A stretch of 64,000 bases of DNA from Pseudomonas paracarnis (GTDB lineage: Bacteria > Pseudomonadota > Gammaproteobacteria > Pseudomonadales > Pseudomonadaceae). The position numbers and the translations under genes were made by a program. Below, one piece after another: positions 48,907 to 58,100 of the stretch (positions within the stretch are counted from its first letter, which is position 1; each line of letters starts with the position of its first letter). The notes under the pieces are model-generated. The model saw only the letters and a program-made list of their open reading frames with translations. It made no database searches and was not told the DNA's origin. Location: positions 124,001-188,000 of the forward strand of contig NZ_CAJFCN010000001.1 in assembly GCF_904063055.1 (NCBI RefSeq), given 5' to 3'.

Positions 48907-50223
48907 TTACCAGCAAATACCTTCGGTACGGCCGCTCGCGCTGGTGGCCTTGGACATGAAGCCCACCAGGTCGACCACTTGCTTGCCTTCCGGAGCGTTA
49001 TGCGCCAGGGCACGGAACTTCTCGTCACGGTTACCGAGGATGATCACGTCGGAGTTGTTGATCACATCATCGAAATCCGAGTTGAGCAGGGACGACACGT
49101 GCGGGATTTTGCCTTCGATGTAGTCCTTGTTCGCGCCGTGCACGCGGGCGTATTCGACGTTGCTGTCGTAGATGCTCAGGTCGTAGCCCTTGCCGATCAG
49201 CATTTCTGCCAGCTCTACCAGGGGGCTTTCACGCAGGTCATCGGTGCCGGCCTTGAAGCTCAGACCCAGCAGCGCAACTTTGCGTTTGTCGTGGCTGGAG
49301 ACGATGTCGAAGGCGTTCTGTACCTGGGACTCGTTGCTGCGCATCAGCGAGTTGAGCAGCGGTGCTTCCACGTCCAGGGAGCCGGCGCGGTAGGTGAGGG
49401 CACGCACGTCTTTGGGCAGGCACGAACCGCCGAAAGCGAAACCTGGGCGCATGTAGTACTGGGACAGGTTGAGGGTCTTGTCCTGGCAGACCACTTCCAT
49501 CACTTCACGACCGTCAACGCCGACGGCCTTGGCGATGTTGCCGATCTCGTTGGCGAAGGTGACTTTGGTGGCGTGCCATACGTTGCAGGTGTACTTGATC
49601 ATTTCGGCAACGGCGATGTCCTTGCGGATGATCGGCGCGTCGAGTTCTTCGTACAGCGATTGCAGCACATCGCCGGAGGCTTTATCAAACTCGCCGATAA
49701 CGGTCATCGGTGGCAGGTCGTAGTCGGCGATGGCAGTGGATTCACGCAGGAATTCGGGGTTGACCGCAACGCCGAAGTCGACGCCGGCTTTCTTGCCGGA
49801 GCAGTCTTCCAGGATCGGGATTACCACGTTGGCGACAGTGCCCGGCAGTACGGTGCTGCGCACCACGATGGTGTGGCGGGTGGTCTTGTCACGCAGCACA
49901 AAACCGATCTCGCGGCATACCGACTCGATGTAGTTCAGTTCCAGGTCACCGTTCTTCTTGCTTGGCGTGCCGACGCAAATCATCGACAGGTCGGTATCGC
50001 GAATCGCCTCGGCGAAGTTGGTAGTGCCACGCAGTCGGCCCGTCTGGATACCCTGGCTCAACAGCTCGCCCAGACCCGGTTCAACAATCGGCGACTTACC
50101 GGCATTGATCAGGTCGATCTTTTCCTTGGAAATGTCTACGCCGACCACTTCGTGGCCACGGGCAGACAGGCAACCGGCACACACTGCGCCAACGTAACCC
50201 AAACCAAATATGCTGATGCGCAT
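48907..50223 (-). CDS. algD: GDP-mannose 6-dehydrogenase AlgD
   Basis: AlgD oxidises GDP-mannose to GDP-mannuronate with NAD, the committed step of alginate synthesis. It has 438 residues. The N-terminal Rossmann motif is GLGYVGAVCAGCLSARGHEV (about residues 7-26). The active-site Cys is residue 268 in GGSCLPKD, the position known for this enzyme. The C-terminal UDP/GDP-binding domain has SFKAGTDDLRESP. It is the first gene of the operon, with a 5' leader of about 465 bases and an AlgU-type promoter upstream. Confidence 0.97.
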   Translation of the reverse strand: MRISIFGLGYVGAVCAGCLSARGHEVVGVDISKEKIDLINAGKSPIVEPGLGELLSQGIQTGRLRGTTNFAEAIRDTDLSMICVGTPSKKNGDLELNYIESVCREIGFVLRDKTTRHTIVVRSTVLPGTVANVVIPILEDCSGKKAGVDFGVAVNPEFLRESTAIADYDLPPMTVIGEFDKASGDVLQSLYEELDAPIIRKDIAVAEMIKYTCNVWHATKVTFANEIGNIAKAVGVDGREVMEVVCQDKTLNLSQYYMRPGFAFGGSCLPKDVRALTYRAGSLDVEAPLLNSLMRSNESQVQNAFDIVSSHDKRKVALLGLSFKAGTDDLRESPLVELAEMLIGKGYDLSIYDSNVEYARVHGANKDYIEGKIPHVSSLLNSDFDDVINNSDVIILGNRDEKFRALAHNAPEGKQVVDLVGFMSKATSASGRTEGICW

Positions 50224-50695
50224 CGCAATTACCTCTTTGTTTAATTCATGCCATTAAATGGCCGGAGTTCATGTTTGCAAGCGTCACTGATGCCGCGAAA
50301 GTTAGGCGAATAGACGCCGACTTACCGCGTGCAGGCATGTTGAATAACGAGTGACTAACTATTGCACTCAAGTTGTGCGCAACGAGGCCTTATTATTGGG
50401 GCTTGCCCTGAAATGCAGCCGTGCTTCCTTGGAGGAAGGCTCCGGCGCCGGTGCGGCAAGGTTTTGATGCAGGCAAAATGCCTTTTTTATCAATGCCTTG
50501 TGTGTTTGCACGGGCTCATTTAGGTCAGCGCTGCCTTGGCCTGCAGGGGATAGCAATGCGTACTTATCGCCACCCTTAACTCGATCAGTTGATGTTATGA
50601 CCATAGAACCAAAGTGCTTTATGACAACTTGGCTACTTCCGTTGGTCGCTATGTAAGTCATCTCTTACGTAAGCAGAGAATTTCGTTACCGGTGG
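50224..50695 (-). promoter_or_regulatory. Long untranslated leader of algD
   Basis: The predicted transcript starts near 50689, leaving about 465 bases before algD. The stretch includes a palindrome GCCATTAAATGGC (50250-50262), a small hairpin CTTCCT-TGG-AGGAAG (50424-50438) and a GGCGCC-centred palindrome near 50446. A 97-codon minus-strand frame (50368-50661) is probably not a gene. A long leader is also known for algD in P. aeruginosa. Confidence 0.55.
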
Positions 50696-50722
50696 TATGA
50701 GCGGTGCTTCAGGACGAAGTTC
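50696..50722 (-). promoter_or_regulatory. AlgU (sigma-22/RpoE-type) promoter of algD
   Basis: On the minus strand GAACTT (50722-50717) is separated by 16 bases from TCATA (50700-50696), matching the -35 GAACTT and -10 TCnnA pattern of AlgU promoters. The position far upstream of algD agrees with the known regulation of alginate by AlgU. Confidence 0.75.
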
Positions 50723-50987
50723 CGGGCCACTCATCCCCTTTCCCGAAATTTTTTGAAATATTAGAAAAGATGGCACTGGTACTATATTGATAGCACTTGC
50801 TATTTAGGCCAGTAGTTATGGGGAGTTGGTGCGAGGGGATAGTTTTGTGCCACTACCGTTTAAAAAAAGTGGTGCCACTACGAAAAAAACCGACGGGTGT
50901 CGAGTGAAGAAATCGTTAGGGTTGTGTCTGGATGTTTTTCTGGCGCCAAATAAATGACGATTGATGGGGTGGAATGCAGGCAAAAAA
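50723..50987. other. Upstream regulatory stretch of algD without a gene
   Basis: This AT-rich stretch has no convincing gene. It contains two direct copies of GTGCCACTAC (50848-50857 and 50873-50882) and AT-rich tracts. I could not find a clear AlgR box. It may hold binding sites for alginate regulators. Confidence 0.45.
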
Positions 50988-51076
50988 TGTGGGAGCTGGC
51001 TTGCCTGCGATAGCGGTGTATCAGCGACATGTGAGTCGGCTGACCCTCCGCTATCGCAGGCAAGCCAGCTCCCACA
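50988..51076. repeat. REP doublet (REPIN) between algD and yaaA
   Basis: Two inward-facing REP units enclose a centre containing CAGCGACATGTGAGTCGGCTG. It lies just after the yaaA stop and upstream of the algD control region. Confidence 0.9.
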
Positions 51077-51101
51077 GTTGATGTTGGTGGCTGTACAGGC
51101 C

Positions 51102-51881
51102 TTATTCCGGTGCGTGATCGCGCAAAAACACCAGGTTATCCGGCTTGGATTGCTCCGCATTGAAGCGATAACCCTGCACATCGAACTGCTTGAGCTTGGC
51201 CGGGTCGTTGATGCGTTCTTCAATCACAAAACGGCTCATCATGCCTCGGGCCTTTTTGGCGTAGAAGCTGATGATCTTGTACTGACCGTTCTTCAGGTCC
51301 TTGAACTCGGTGTTGATGATCCGCGCGTTCAAGGCCGTGCGCTTGACTGCCGAGAAGTACTCATTGGAGGCCAGGTTAAGCAGCACATCGTCGCCTTGTT
51401 CGGCCAGGGCCTCATTCAACCATTCGCTGATGCGTGTGCCCCAGAACGCGTAAAGGTCCTTGCCGCGGGCGTTGGCCAGCTTGGTGCCCATCTCCAGACG
51501 ATACGGCATCATCAGGTCCAGCGGACGCAGCAGGCCGTACAGGCCCGAGAGCATACGCAGATGGTCCTGGGCATAGCTGAAATCGGCATCGCTGAAAGTC
51601 TCGGCATTCAGGCCGGTATACACATCGCCCTTGAACGCCAGCAGCGCCTGCTTGGCGTTGGCCGGAGTGAAGGCCGGCGTCCAGCTGCCGAAGCGCGCGG
51701 CGTTGAGGCCACCGATCTTGTCGGAGACGTGCATCAGCTCACTGATTTGCGCCGGGCTCAGTTCGCGCAGTTGCTCGATCAGTTCCTGGGAGTGGTCCAG
51801 GTACTGCGGCTGGGTGAAGCGCGCAGTGACCGGCTTGGACTCGAAGTCGAGGGTTTTGGCGGGGGAAATCACCATCAGCAT
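51102..51881 (-). CDS. yaaA: Peroxide stress protein YaaA (DUF328)
   Basis: This is a 259-residue soluble protein of the YaaA family, which limits intracellular free iron and DNA damage in peroxide-treated E. coli. The family opening [18 protein letters not shown] is clear, followed by [17 protein letters not shown] (about residues 88-104), [21 protein letters not shown] and the C-terminal [17 protein letters not shown]. It is full length. Its control is not visible from the sequence. Confidence 0.92.
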   Translation of the reverse strand: MLMVISPAKTLDFESKPVTARFTQPQYLDHSQELIEQLRELSPAQISELMHVSDKIGGLNAARFGSWTPAFTPANAKQALLAFKGDVYTGLNAETFSDADFSYAQDHLRMLSGLYGLLRPLDLMMPYRLEMGTKLANARGKDLYAFWGTRISEWLNEALAEQGDDVLLNLASNEYFSAVKRTALNARIINTEFKDLKNGQYKIISFYAKKARGMMSRFVIEERINDPAKLKQFDVQGYRFNAEQSKPDNLVFLRDHAPE

Positions 51882-52001
51882 GAAGTTGGCTCCTGGAATC
51901 GTGGGCGAGATTCTAGGGGTTGGGGCGTTTTGACTCCACCTATGATGGCGATAGATGCGATCCGCTATGATGGGCGGTAACTCTGTAGAGGGAGACCCCG
52001 T

Positions 52002-53126
52002 GTGCGATTAGCGCTTTTATTGTCCGCTTGCCTGCTGTGCCTGAATGCCCAGGCCGCGCCGGTGGATGTCGCCAGCCTGGACCGTGGTACCTGGCCGGAA
52101 AAACTCGCCAGCCCGGCGCTGTTCGATGTGGCTTCGCGGGCGGAGATCCTGATGTTCGCCCACGGCCTGCTCGCCAGCGAAGCCCTGGACGACGCGGCGC
52201 TCAAGCAACGGCTGGGTCTGAAGATCATCAACCTGGCCGCCATCGATGACCTGCGTCGCCAGCTCTGGCAACGGCTGTTGGAGAACTACACATTCGCCCA
52301 GCAGAGCTGCGAAGCAGATGCCTCGTTCTGCTACCTGGTGGAAAACATGGACGATCTGCGCGAGCAGGCCGGCAAGTTCGAGGTCAGTGACAACTCTTTC
52401 TATATAGGCTGGGCTGCCCCCAGTCGGCACTTTCATGAGCGCTATCTGGATGAGCTGCTGCGCAAGGCTGCGCTGTTTCCGCAGATCAGCAGTGAAGTGG
52501 CGCGCTTTGGCGATCATGAGCGCAATGGCGACGAGCTCAACGATCGCATGTTCCTGCTGACCTTCGACGGTGGCCCGGCGTTGATGGGCGGTAATACCGA
52601 TTGGCTGACCGACTACCTGCGCAAGCAAAAGATGAACGCCGCGTTCTTCGCCCTTGGCAGCAGTTTGCAAAGCCGTGTGGAGCGCAGTTCTGTCTCGGAT
52701 GTGCAGGCGCTGTATCAGGGGCAGTGCGTGGGTATCCAGGGGTGGCAATACCGTTCCCATAGCCATTGGGTTGACTGGCAAAGCTCCATCACCCGCAGCG
52801 CAGCGCTGGTGCAGAATCTGCTGCCGGAAAACTATGTGCCGCTGTTCCGTCCGCCCTATGGGCAGCGCCGTGCGGACAGCCAGGGCTTCTTCCAGCAACA
52901 GGGTTTGCAGGTGGCGTTATGGGACATCGATTCCCAGGACGAGCCGGGCAAGCTCAAGGCCGATGAGTCGGCGCAACGGGTGCTGACGTTGATGCTGCTA
53001 TGGCGCAAAGGCGTGATCGTGTTTCATGACACCCAGGACAAGGCGCGGGTGGCATTGCCGATGGTATTGCAGGCAACGACGCAGAGTGGCTTGGGTTGGC
53101 AGGAGTGTCGCGAGGCATTTCGATGA
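52002..53126 (+). CDS. Polysaccharide deacetylase-family protein with altered metal motif
   Basis: This 374-residue exported protein has a signal peptide ([18 protein letters not shown]) and a C-terminal NodB-like domain. Motif 1 reads TFDGG (residues 187-191) instead of TFDDG, so the catalytic-base Asp (189) is kept but the metal-binding Asp is a Gly. The usual motif 2 His pair is replaced by a degenerate YRSHSHW. RPPYG, a later DID motif and FHD remain. It may therefore be inactive as a deacetylase or use a changed mechanism. The GTG start follows GGAGACCCC. No polysaccharide gene is adjacent except the alginate operon about 2 kb away. Confidence 0.82.
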   Translation: MRLALLLSACLLCLNAQAAPVDVASLDRGTWPEKLASPALFDVASRAEILMFAHGLLASEALDDAALKQRLGLKIINLAAIDDLRRQLWQRLLENYTFAQQSCEADASFCYLVENMDDLREQAGKFEVSDNSFYIGWAAPSRHFHERYLDELLRKAALFPQISSEVARFGDHERNGDELNDRMFLLTFDGGPALMGGNTDWLTDYLRKQKMNAAFFALGSSLQSRVERSSVSDVQALYQGQCVGIQGWQYRSHSHWVDWQSSITRSAALVQNLLPENYVPLFRPPYGQRRADSQGFFQQQGLQVALWDIDSQDEPGKLKADESAQRVLTLMLLWRKGVIVFHDTQDKARVALPMVLQATTQSGLGWQECREAFR

Positions 53127-53466
53127 AGTGCCCGGCTTTGCTGGCGATGGGGTGTTTTCGGGGTGATTTGCTACGACATTTCGATGCAGGCGGACTTCCG
53201 ACTTTAACGGGGTACATGGCACTCGGCTAGTGCTATTCGTCATCCTGAAAAATAAACTTCAAAAAAACGTCAAAGTGCTTTTTCCTGTCATGGGTTTTGC
53301 GGTATTACGAAGTCAGATCGCCGAAACCTGCAGCACAGGTGGCGTCTTCCAAGACTCCTCCTGTGGGCACTGCACTTGACCTTGTTCAAGGTGCAATCGG
53401 TGGTCGAATCGAGGCGCAGCACCGCCCAGGTATTGCGTCGAATGGCTCCCACAAAGGTGACCGAGT
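53127..53466. other. Intergenic stretch upstream of phoH
   Basis: I see no gene in these 340 bases. A small palindrome ACCTTG-TT-CAAGGT lies at 53379-53392 within a larger imperfect one with ends TGCAC...GTGCA. No terminator is clear after the deacetylase-like gene. Confidence 0.4.
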
Positions 53467-54861
53467 ATGGATGATCATGGACGTAACCCTTCTTCCGACC
53501 AGCCAATCCTTTATGTGCTTGATACCAACGTATTGATCCACGATCCAAACGCACTGCTGAACTTCGAAGAACACCACGTCGCCATCCCGATGATCGTGCT
53601 TGAGGAGCTCGACAAACTCAAAAGCGGCCACCACAGCGTTGCCGCCGAGTGCCGCCAGGCCATCCGCCTGATCGACAAGACCCTGGGTGAAGCCTCGCCC
53701 GAGGACGTTGAAGTCGGCGTACCGATCCAGCGTGGCAAGGGCGGCCCGAAGGGCTTGCTGTCGATCCTGATGAGCAAGCGCAGCGAGCCCAACAGCCTGC
53801 TGCCGGAAAACCTGAACGACAACAAAATCATCAACCAATTGATCGACCTGCACGCCCGCGACAAGGACCTGCGCGTGGTGCTGGTGACCAAAGACATCAA
53901 TATGCGCCTCAAGGCACGAGCGTGTGGGATCGCTGCCGAGGACTACAGTACCGACCAACTGGTCGACGATGTGTCGATGCTCTCGCGTGGTTATCACATG
54001 ATGACCGGCTCGTTCTGGGACCGTGTGAGCAAGGTCGAAACCCGTCAGGACCACGGCCGCACCTGGCATCAGGTACAGCTGATCGACAACCTGCCGGCCG
54101 TGCATATCAATGAGTTTATCGTCGATGAACAGGGCTTCGTGGGCTGGATCAAAGAGATCCAGGTCGACAAGCTGCTGATCCTCGACCTGCATCAGGAACC
54201 CCTGTTGCACCAGGAAGCCTGGGGCCTGAAACCGCGTGATATCTACCAGAGCCTGGCGCTGTATGCGCTGCTCGATCCGGACATTCACCTGGTCAACCTG
54301 ACCGGCGCCGCAGGTTCGGGCAAAACCATCCTGGCCCTGGCCGCCGCCATCGAACAGACCATGGTCACCAAACGCTATCGCCGCATCATCGCCACCCGCA
54401 GCGTGCAGGGCCTGGACCAGGAAATCGGCTTTCTGCCCGGTACCGAGGCGGAAAAAATGGAGCCGTGGCTGGGGGCGATTACCGACAACCTCGAAGCCTT
54501 GCACATGGATGACGAAAACACCCATGGCAGCGTCGACTACATCCTCAGCAAAGTGCCGTTGCAGTTCAAATCCCTCAACTACATCCGAGGTCGCAGCTTC
54601 CAGCAGAGCCTGATTCTGATCGATGAATGCCAGAACCTCACACCGCACCAGATGAAAACCATCATCACCCGTGCCGGCGCCGGTTCCAAAGTGGTGTGCC
54701 TGGGCAACCTGGCGCAGATCGACACCCCTTACCTGTCCGCGACCAGCTCCGGGCTGACTTACCTGACGGAACGCTTCAAGGACTTCCCGAACGGCGTGCA
54801 CATTGCGCTGCAAGGGGTACCGCGTTCGATCCTGGCTGAATACGCCGAGTCCCATCTGTAA
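53467..54861 (+). CDS. PIN-PhoH-family ATPase (YlaK-like)
   Basis: This 464-residue cytoplasmic protein combines an N-terminal PIN-type RNase domain (ILYVLDTNVLIHDPNALLNF, about residues 14-33, with acidic residues expected for the active site) and a C-terminal PhoH P-loop ATPase domain. The Walker A is GAAGSGKTILAL (about 280-291), the Walker B is LILIDECQNLTPHQ (about 380) and the QGLDQEIGFLPGT sensor region is visible. Such proteins are RNA helicase-RNase or toxin-like in other bacteria. It is full length, and its role in pseudomonads is not well established. Confidence 0.9.
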   Translation: MDDHGRNPSSDQPILYVLDTNVLIHDPNALLNFEEHHVAIPMIVLEELDKLKSGHHSVAAECRQAIRLIDKTLGEASPEDVEVGVPIQRGKGGPKGLLSILMSKRSEPNSLLPENLNDNKIINQLIDLHARDKDLRVVLVTKDINMRLKARACGIAAEDYSTDQLVDDVSMLSRGYHMMTGSFWDRVSKVETRQDHGRTWHQVQLIDNLPAVHINEFIVDEQGFVGWIKEIQVDKLLILDLHQEPLLHQEAWGLKPRDIYQSLALYALLDPDIHLVNLTGAAGSGKTILALAAAIEQTMVTKRYRRIIATRSVQGLDQEIGFLPGTEAEKMEPWLGAITDNLEALHMDDENTHGSVDYILSKVPLQFKSLNYIRGRSFQQSLILIDECQNLTPHQMKTIITRAGAGSKVVCLGNLAQIDTPYLSATSSGLTYLTERFKDFPNGVHIALQGVPRSILAEYAESHL

Positions 54862-54884
54862 CTACGCTGAACCCGCTGCGAAAA

Positions 54885-54918
54885 GCCCTGGATTTTTCAC
54901 GAAATCCGGGGTTTTTGT
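54885..54918 (+). terminator. Rho-independent terminator after the PhoH-family gene
   Basis: CCCTGGATTT and AAATCCGGGG pair over 10 bp (one T-G pair) around TTCACG, followed by TTTTTG. It starts 24 bases after the stop codon. Confidence 0.9.
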
Positions 54919-55156
54919 TATGTGCGACATTTGCCTGCGTTAACGCGTCCTGGGTGCTTGTGGTTTCTGTAATTATTTTGTTACATTTTTTCTGCGGTAA
55001 AAACAATAAGAAGACTGCTTGACCCCGTCGGAACGCCACCTCCTTGATTCGACGAACGCTTGGAAAACCTGTCCAGGGTTTTCACCGTGACCCTGCCTAT
55101 TACAAAAGCCCGAAACACCGCTCATTGATGACGCACATATCCAAAGGGAAAGGAAA

Positions 55157-58100
55157 ATGGACGTAGCAGGTAATGGCTTCACTGTGTCGCAACGCAATCG
55201 TACCCCCCGTTTCAAGACCATCCCCCTCACACCCATAGCACTCGGCCTGGCGTTATGGCTGGGCCACGGTTCCATGGCCAGGGCAGACGATAACCCTTAC
55301 ACCCCGCAGGTATTGGAGTCGGCGTTCAGGACAGCCGTCGCCTCATTCGGCCCTGAGACTGCCGTGTACAAAAACCTCAGGTTTGCCTACGCGGATATCG
55401 TCGATCTCGCGGCCAAGGATTTCGCCGCCCAGTCCGGCAAGTTCGATTCGGCCCTCAAGCAAAACTACGAGCTACAACCCGAAAACCTGACCATCGGCGC
55501 CATGCTCGGCGACACCCGGCGGCCACTGGACTATGCCTCGCGCCTGGATTACTACCGCAGCCGGCTGTTCAGCAACAGCGGCCGTTACACCACCAATATC
55601 CTCGACTTTTCCAAAGCCATTATCGCCAACCTGCCGGCCGCCAAGCCTTACACTTACGTCGAGCCGGGCGTTAGCAGCAACCTCAGCGGGCAGTTGAACG
55701 CAGGCCAGTCCTGGGCTGGGGCAACCCGTGACTGGAGCGCCAACGCGCAAACCTGGAAGACCCCGGAAGCCCAGGTCAACTCCGGCCTGGACCGCACCAA
55801 CGCGTATTACGCCTATGCCCTGGGCATCACTGGCAAGGGGGTCAATGTTGGCGTGCTGGACTCGGGCATCCTCACCGAACACTCCGAGTTCCAGGGCAAG
55901 AACGCTCAGGGCCAGGACCGGGTGCAGGCGGTGACCTCCACGGGCGAGTACTACGCCACCCACCCGCGCTACCGCCTTGAAGTGCCCAGCGGCGAGTTCA
56001 AGCAGGGCGAACATTTCAGCATCCCAGGGGAATACGACCCCGCGTTCAACGACGGGCATGGCACAGAAATGTCCGGGGTGCTGGCCGCCAACCGCGACGG
56101 CACCGGTATGCACGGCATTGCCTTCGACGCCAATCTGTTTGTCGCTAACACCGGCGGCAGCGACAACGACCGCTACCAAGGCTCCAACGACCTCGACTAC
56201 AACGCATTCATGGCCAGCTACAACGCCCTGGCGGCGAAGAACGTGGCGATCGTCAACCAGAGCTGGGGGCAGAGCTCGCGTAATGACGTGGAGAACCACT
56301 TCGGCAACGTCGGCGACAGCGCCGCGCAGAACCTGCGCGACATGACCGCCGCCTATCGCCCGTTCTGGGACAAAGCCCACGCCGGGCAGAAAACCTGGAT
56401 GGACGCCATGGCCGATGCGGCCCGGCAAAACACGTTCATCCAGATCATCTCTGCGGGCAACGACAGCCACGGTGCCAACCCGGACACCAATGCGAACCTG
56501 CCGTTTTTCAAGCCGGATATCGAAGCTAAGTTCCTCTCCATCACCGGCTACGACGAGACCAGCGCCCAGGTCTACAACCGTTGCGGTACCTCCAAGTGGT
56601 GGTGCGTGATGGGCGTGTCGGGCATCCCGTCCGCCGGCCCCGAGGGCGAAATTATCCCGAATGCCAACGGCACCTCGGCCGCCGCGCCGAGCGTTTCCGG
56701 AGCCCTGGCGTTGGTGATGCAGCGCTTCCCCTATATGACGCCCAGCCAGGCGCGGGACGTGTTGCTGACCACCTCCAGCCTGCAGGCGCCGGATGGCCCG
56801 GACACGCCGGTTGGCGAGCTGACCGGAGGCCGCACCTATGACAACCTGCAACCGGTGCATGATGCCGCGCCGGGTGTCCCACAAGTACCAGGTGTGGTCA
56901 GTGGCTGGGGCTTGCCCAACCTGCAAAAAGCTATGCAAGGGCCGGGGCAGTTCCTCGGTGCGGTAGCAGTGGCGTTGCCCAGCGGTACCCGCGATATCTG
57001 GGCCAACCCGATTTCCGATGAGGCCATTCGCGCCCGTCGCGTAGAAGACGCTGCCGAACAGGCGACCTGGGCCGCCACCAAGCAGCAAAAAGGCTGGCTC
57101 GATGGCCTGCCCGCCAATGCCTCGGCCGACGATCAGTTTGAATACGACATGGGTCATGCCCGGGAGCAGGCAACACTCACCCGCGGCCAGGACGTGCTCA
57201 CCGGCAGCACCTACGTCGGTAGCCTGGTCAAGTCCGGGGATGGCGAGTTGGTGCTGGAAGGCCAGAACAGCTATTCGGGCAGTACTTGGGTGCGCGGAGG
57301 CAAATTGTCGGTGGACGGCGCATTGACCTCTGCCGTGACGGTAGATAGCAGCGCCGTAGGCACGCGCAATGTCGATAACGGCGTGATGACCACACTGGGC
57401 GGCACCCTGGCCGGCAACGGCACGGTGGGCGCCTTGACCGTCAACAACGGTGGGCGAGTGGCCCCGGGGCATTCGATTGGCACACTGCGCACCGGCGATG
57501 TCACGTTCAACCCGGGTTCGGTGTATGCCGTCGAAGTCGGGGCCGATGGCCGCAGCGACCAGTTGCAGAGCAGCGGGGTGGCGACCCTCAATGGCGGTGT
57601 GGTGAACGTGTCCCTGGAGAACAGCCCCAACCTGTTGACCGCCACCGAGGCGCGCAGCTTGCTGGGCCAGCAGTTCAATATCCTCAGTGCCAGCCAAGGT
57701 ATCCAGGGGCAGTTTGCAGCGTTTGCCCCCAACTACCTGTTCATTGGCACTGCGCTCAACTATCAACCGAACCAATTGACCCTGGCGATAGCCCGCAACC
57801 AGACCACCTTCGCCAGTGTCGCGCAAACCCGCAATGAGCGAGCGGTGGCGACGGTGGCCGAGACATTGGGCGCTGGCAGCCCGGTCTACGAAAGCCTGTT
57901 GGCGTCGGATTCCGCCGCCCAGGCGCGGCAGGGCTTCAAGCAACTTTCAGGGCAATTGCATTCGGACGTGGCGGCAGCGCAAATGGCTGACAGCCGCTAC
58001 CTGCGTGAAGCGGTCAACGCTCGCCTGCAACAGGCGCAGGCACTGGACTCCAGCGCGCAGATCGACAGCCGTGACAACGGCGGCTGGGTACAGCTACTTG

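Noticed and set aside
50368..50661. A 97-codon minus-strand frame in the algD leader
   Set aside because: It has no family signature, lies inside the predicted untranslated leader and lacks a convincing ribosome-binding site. A leader peptide cannot be fully excluded.
55472..57943. An 823-codon minus-strand frame
   Set aside because: It is antisense to the autotransporter protease, whose catalytic motifs are clear.
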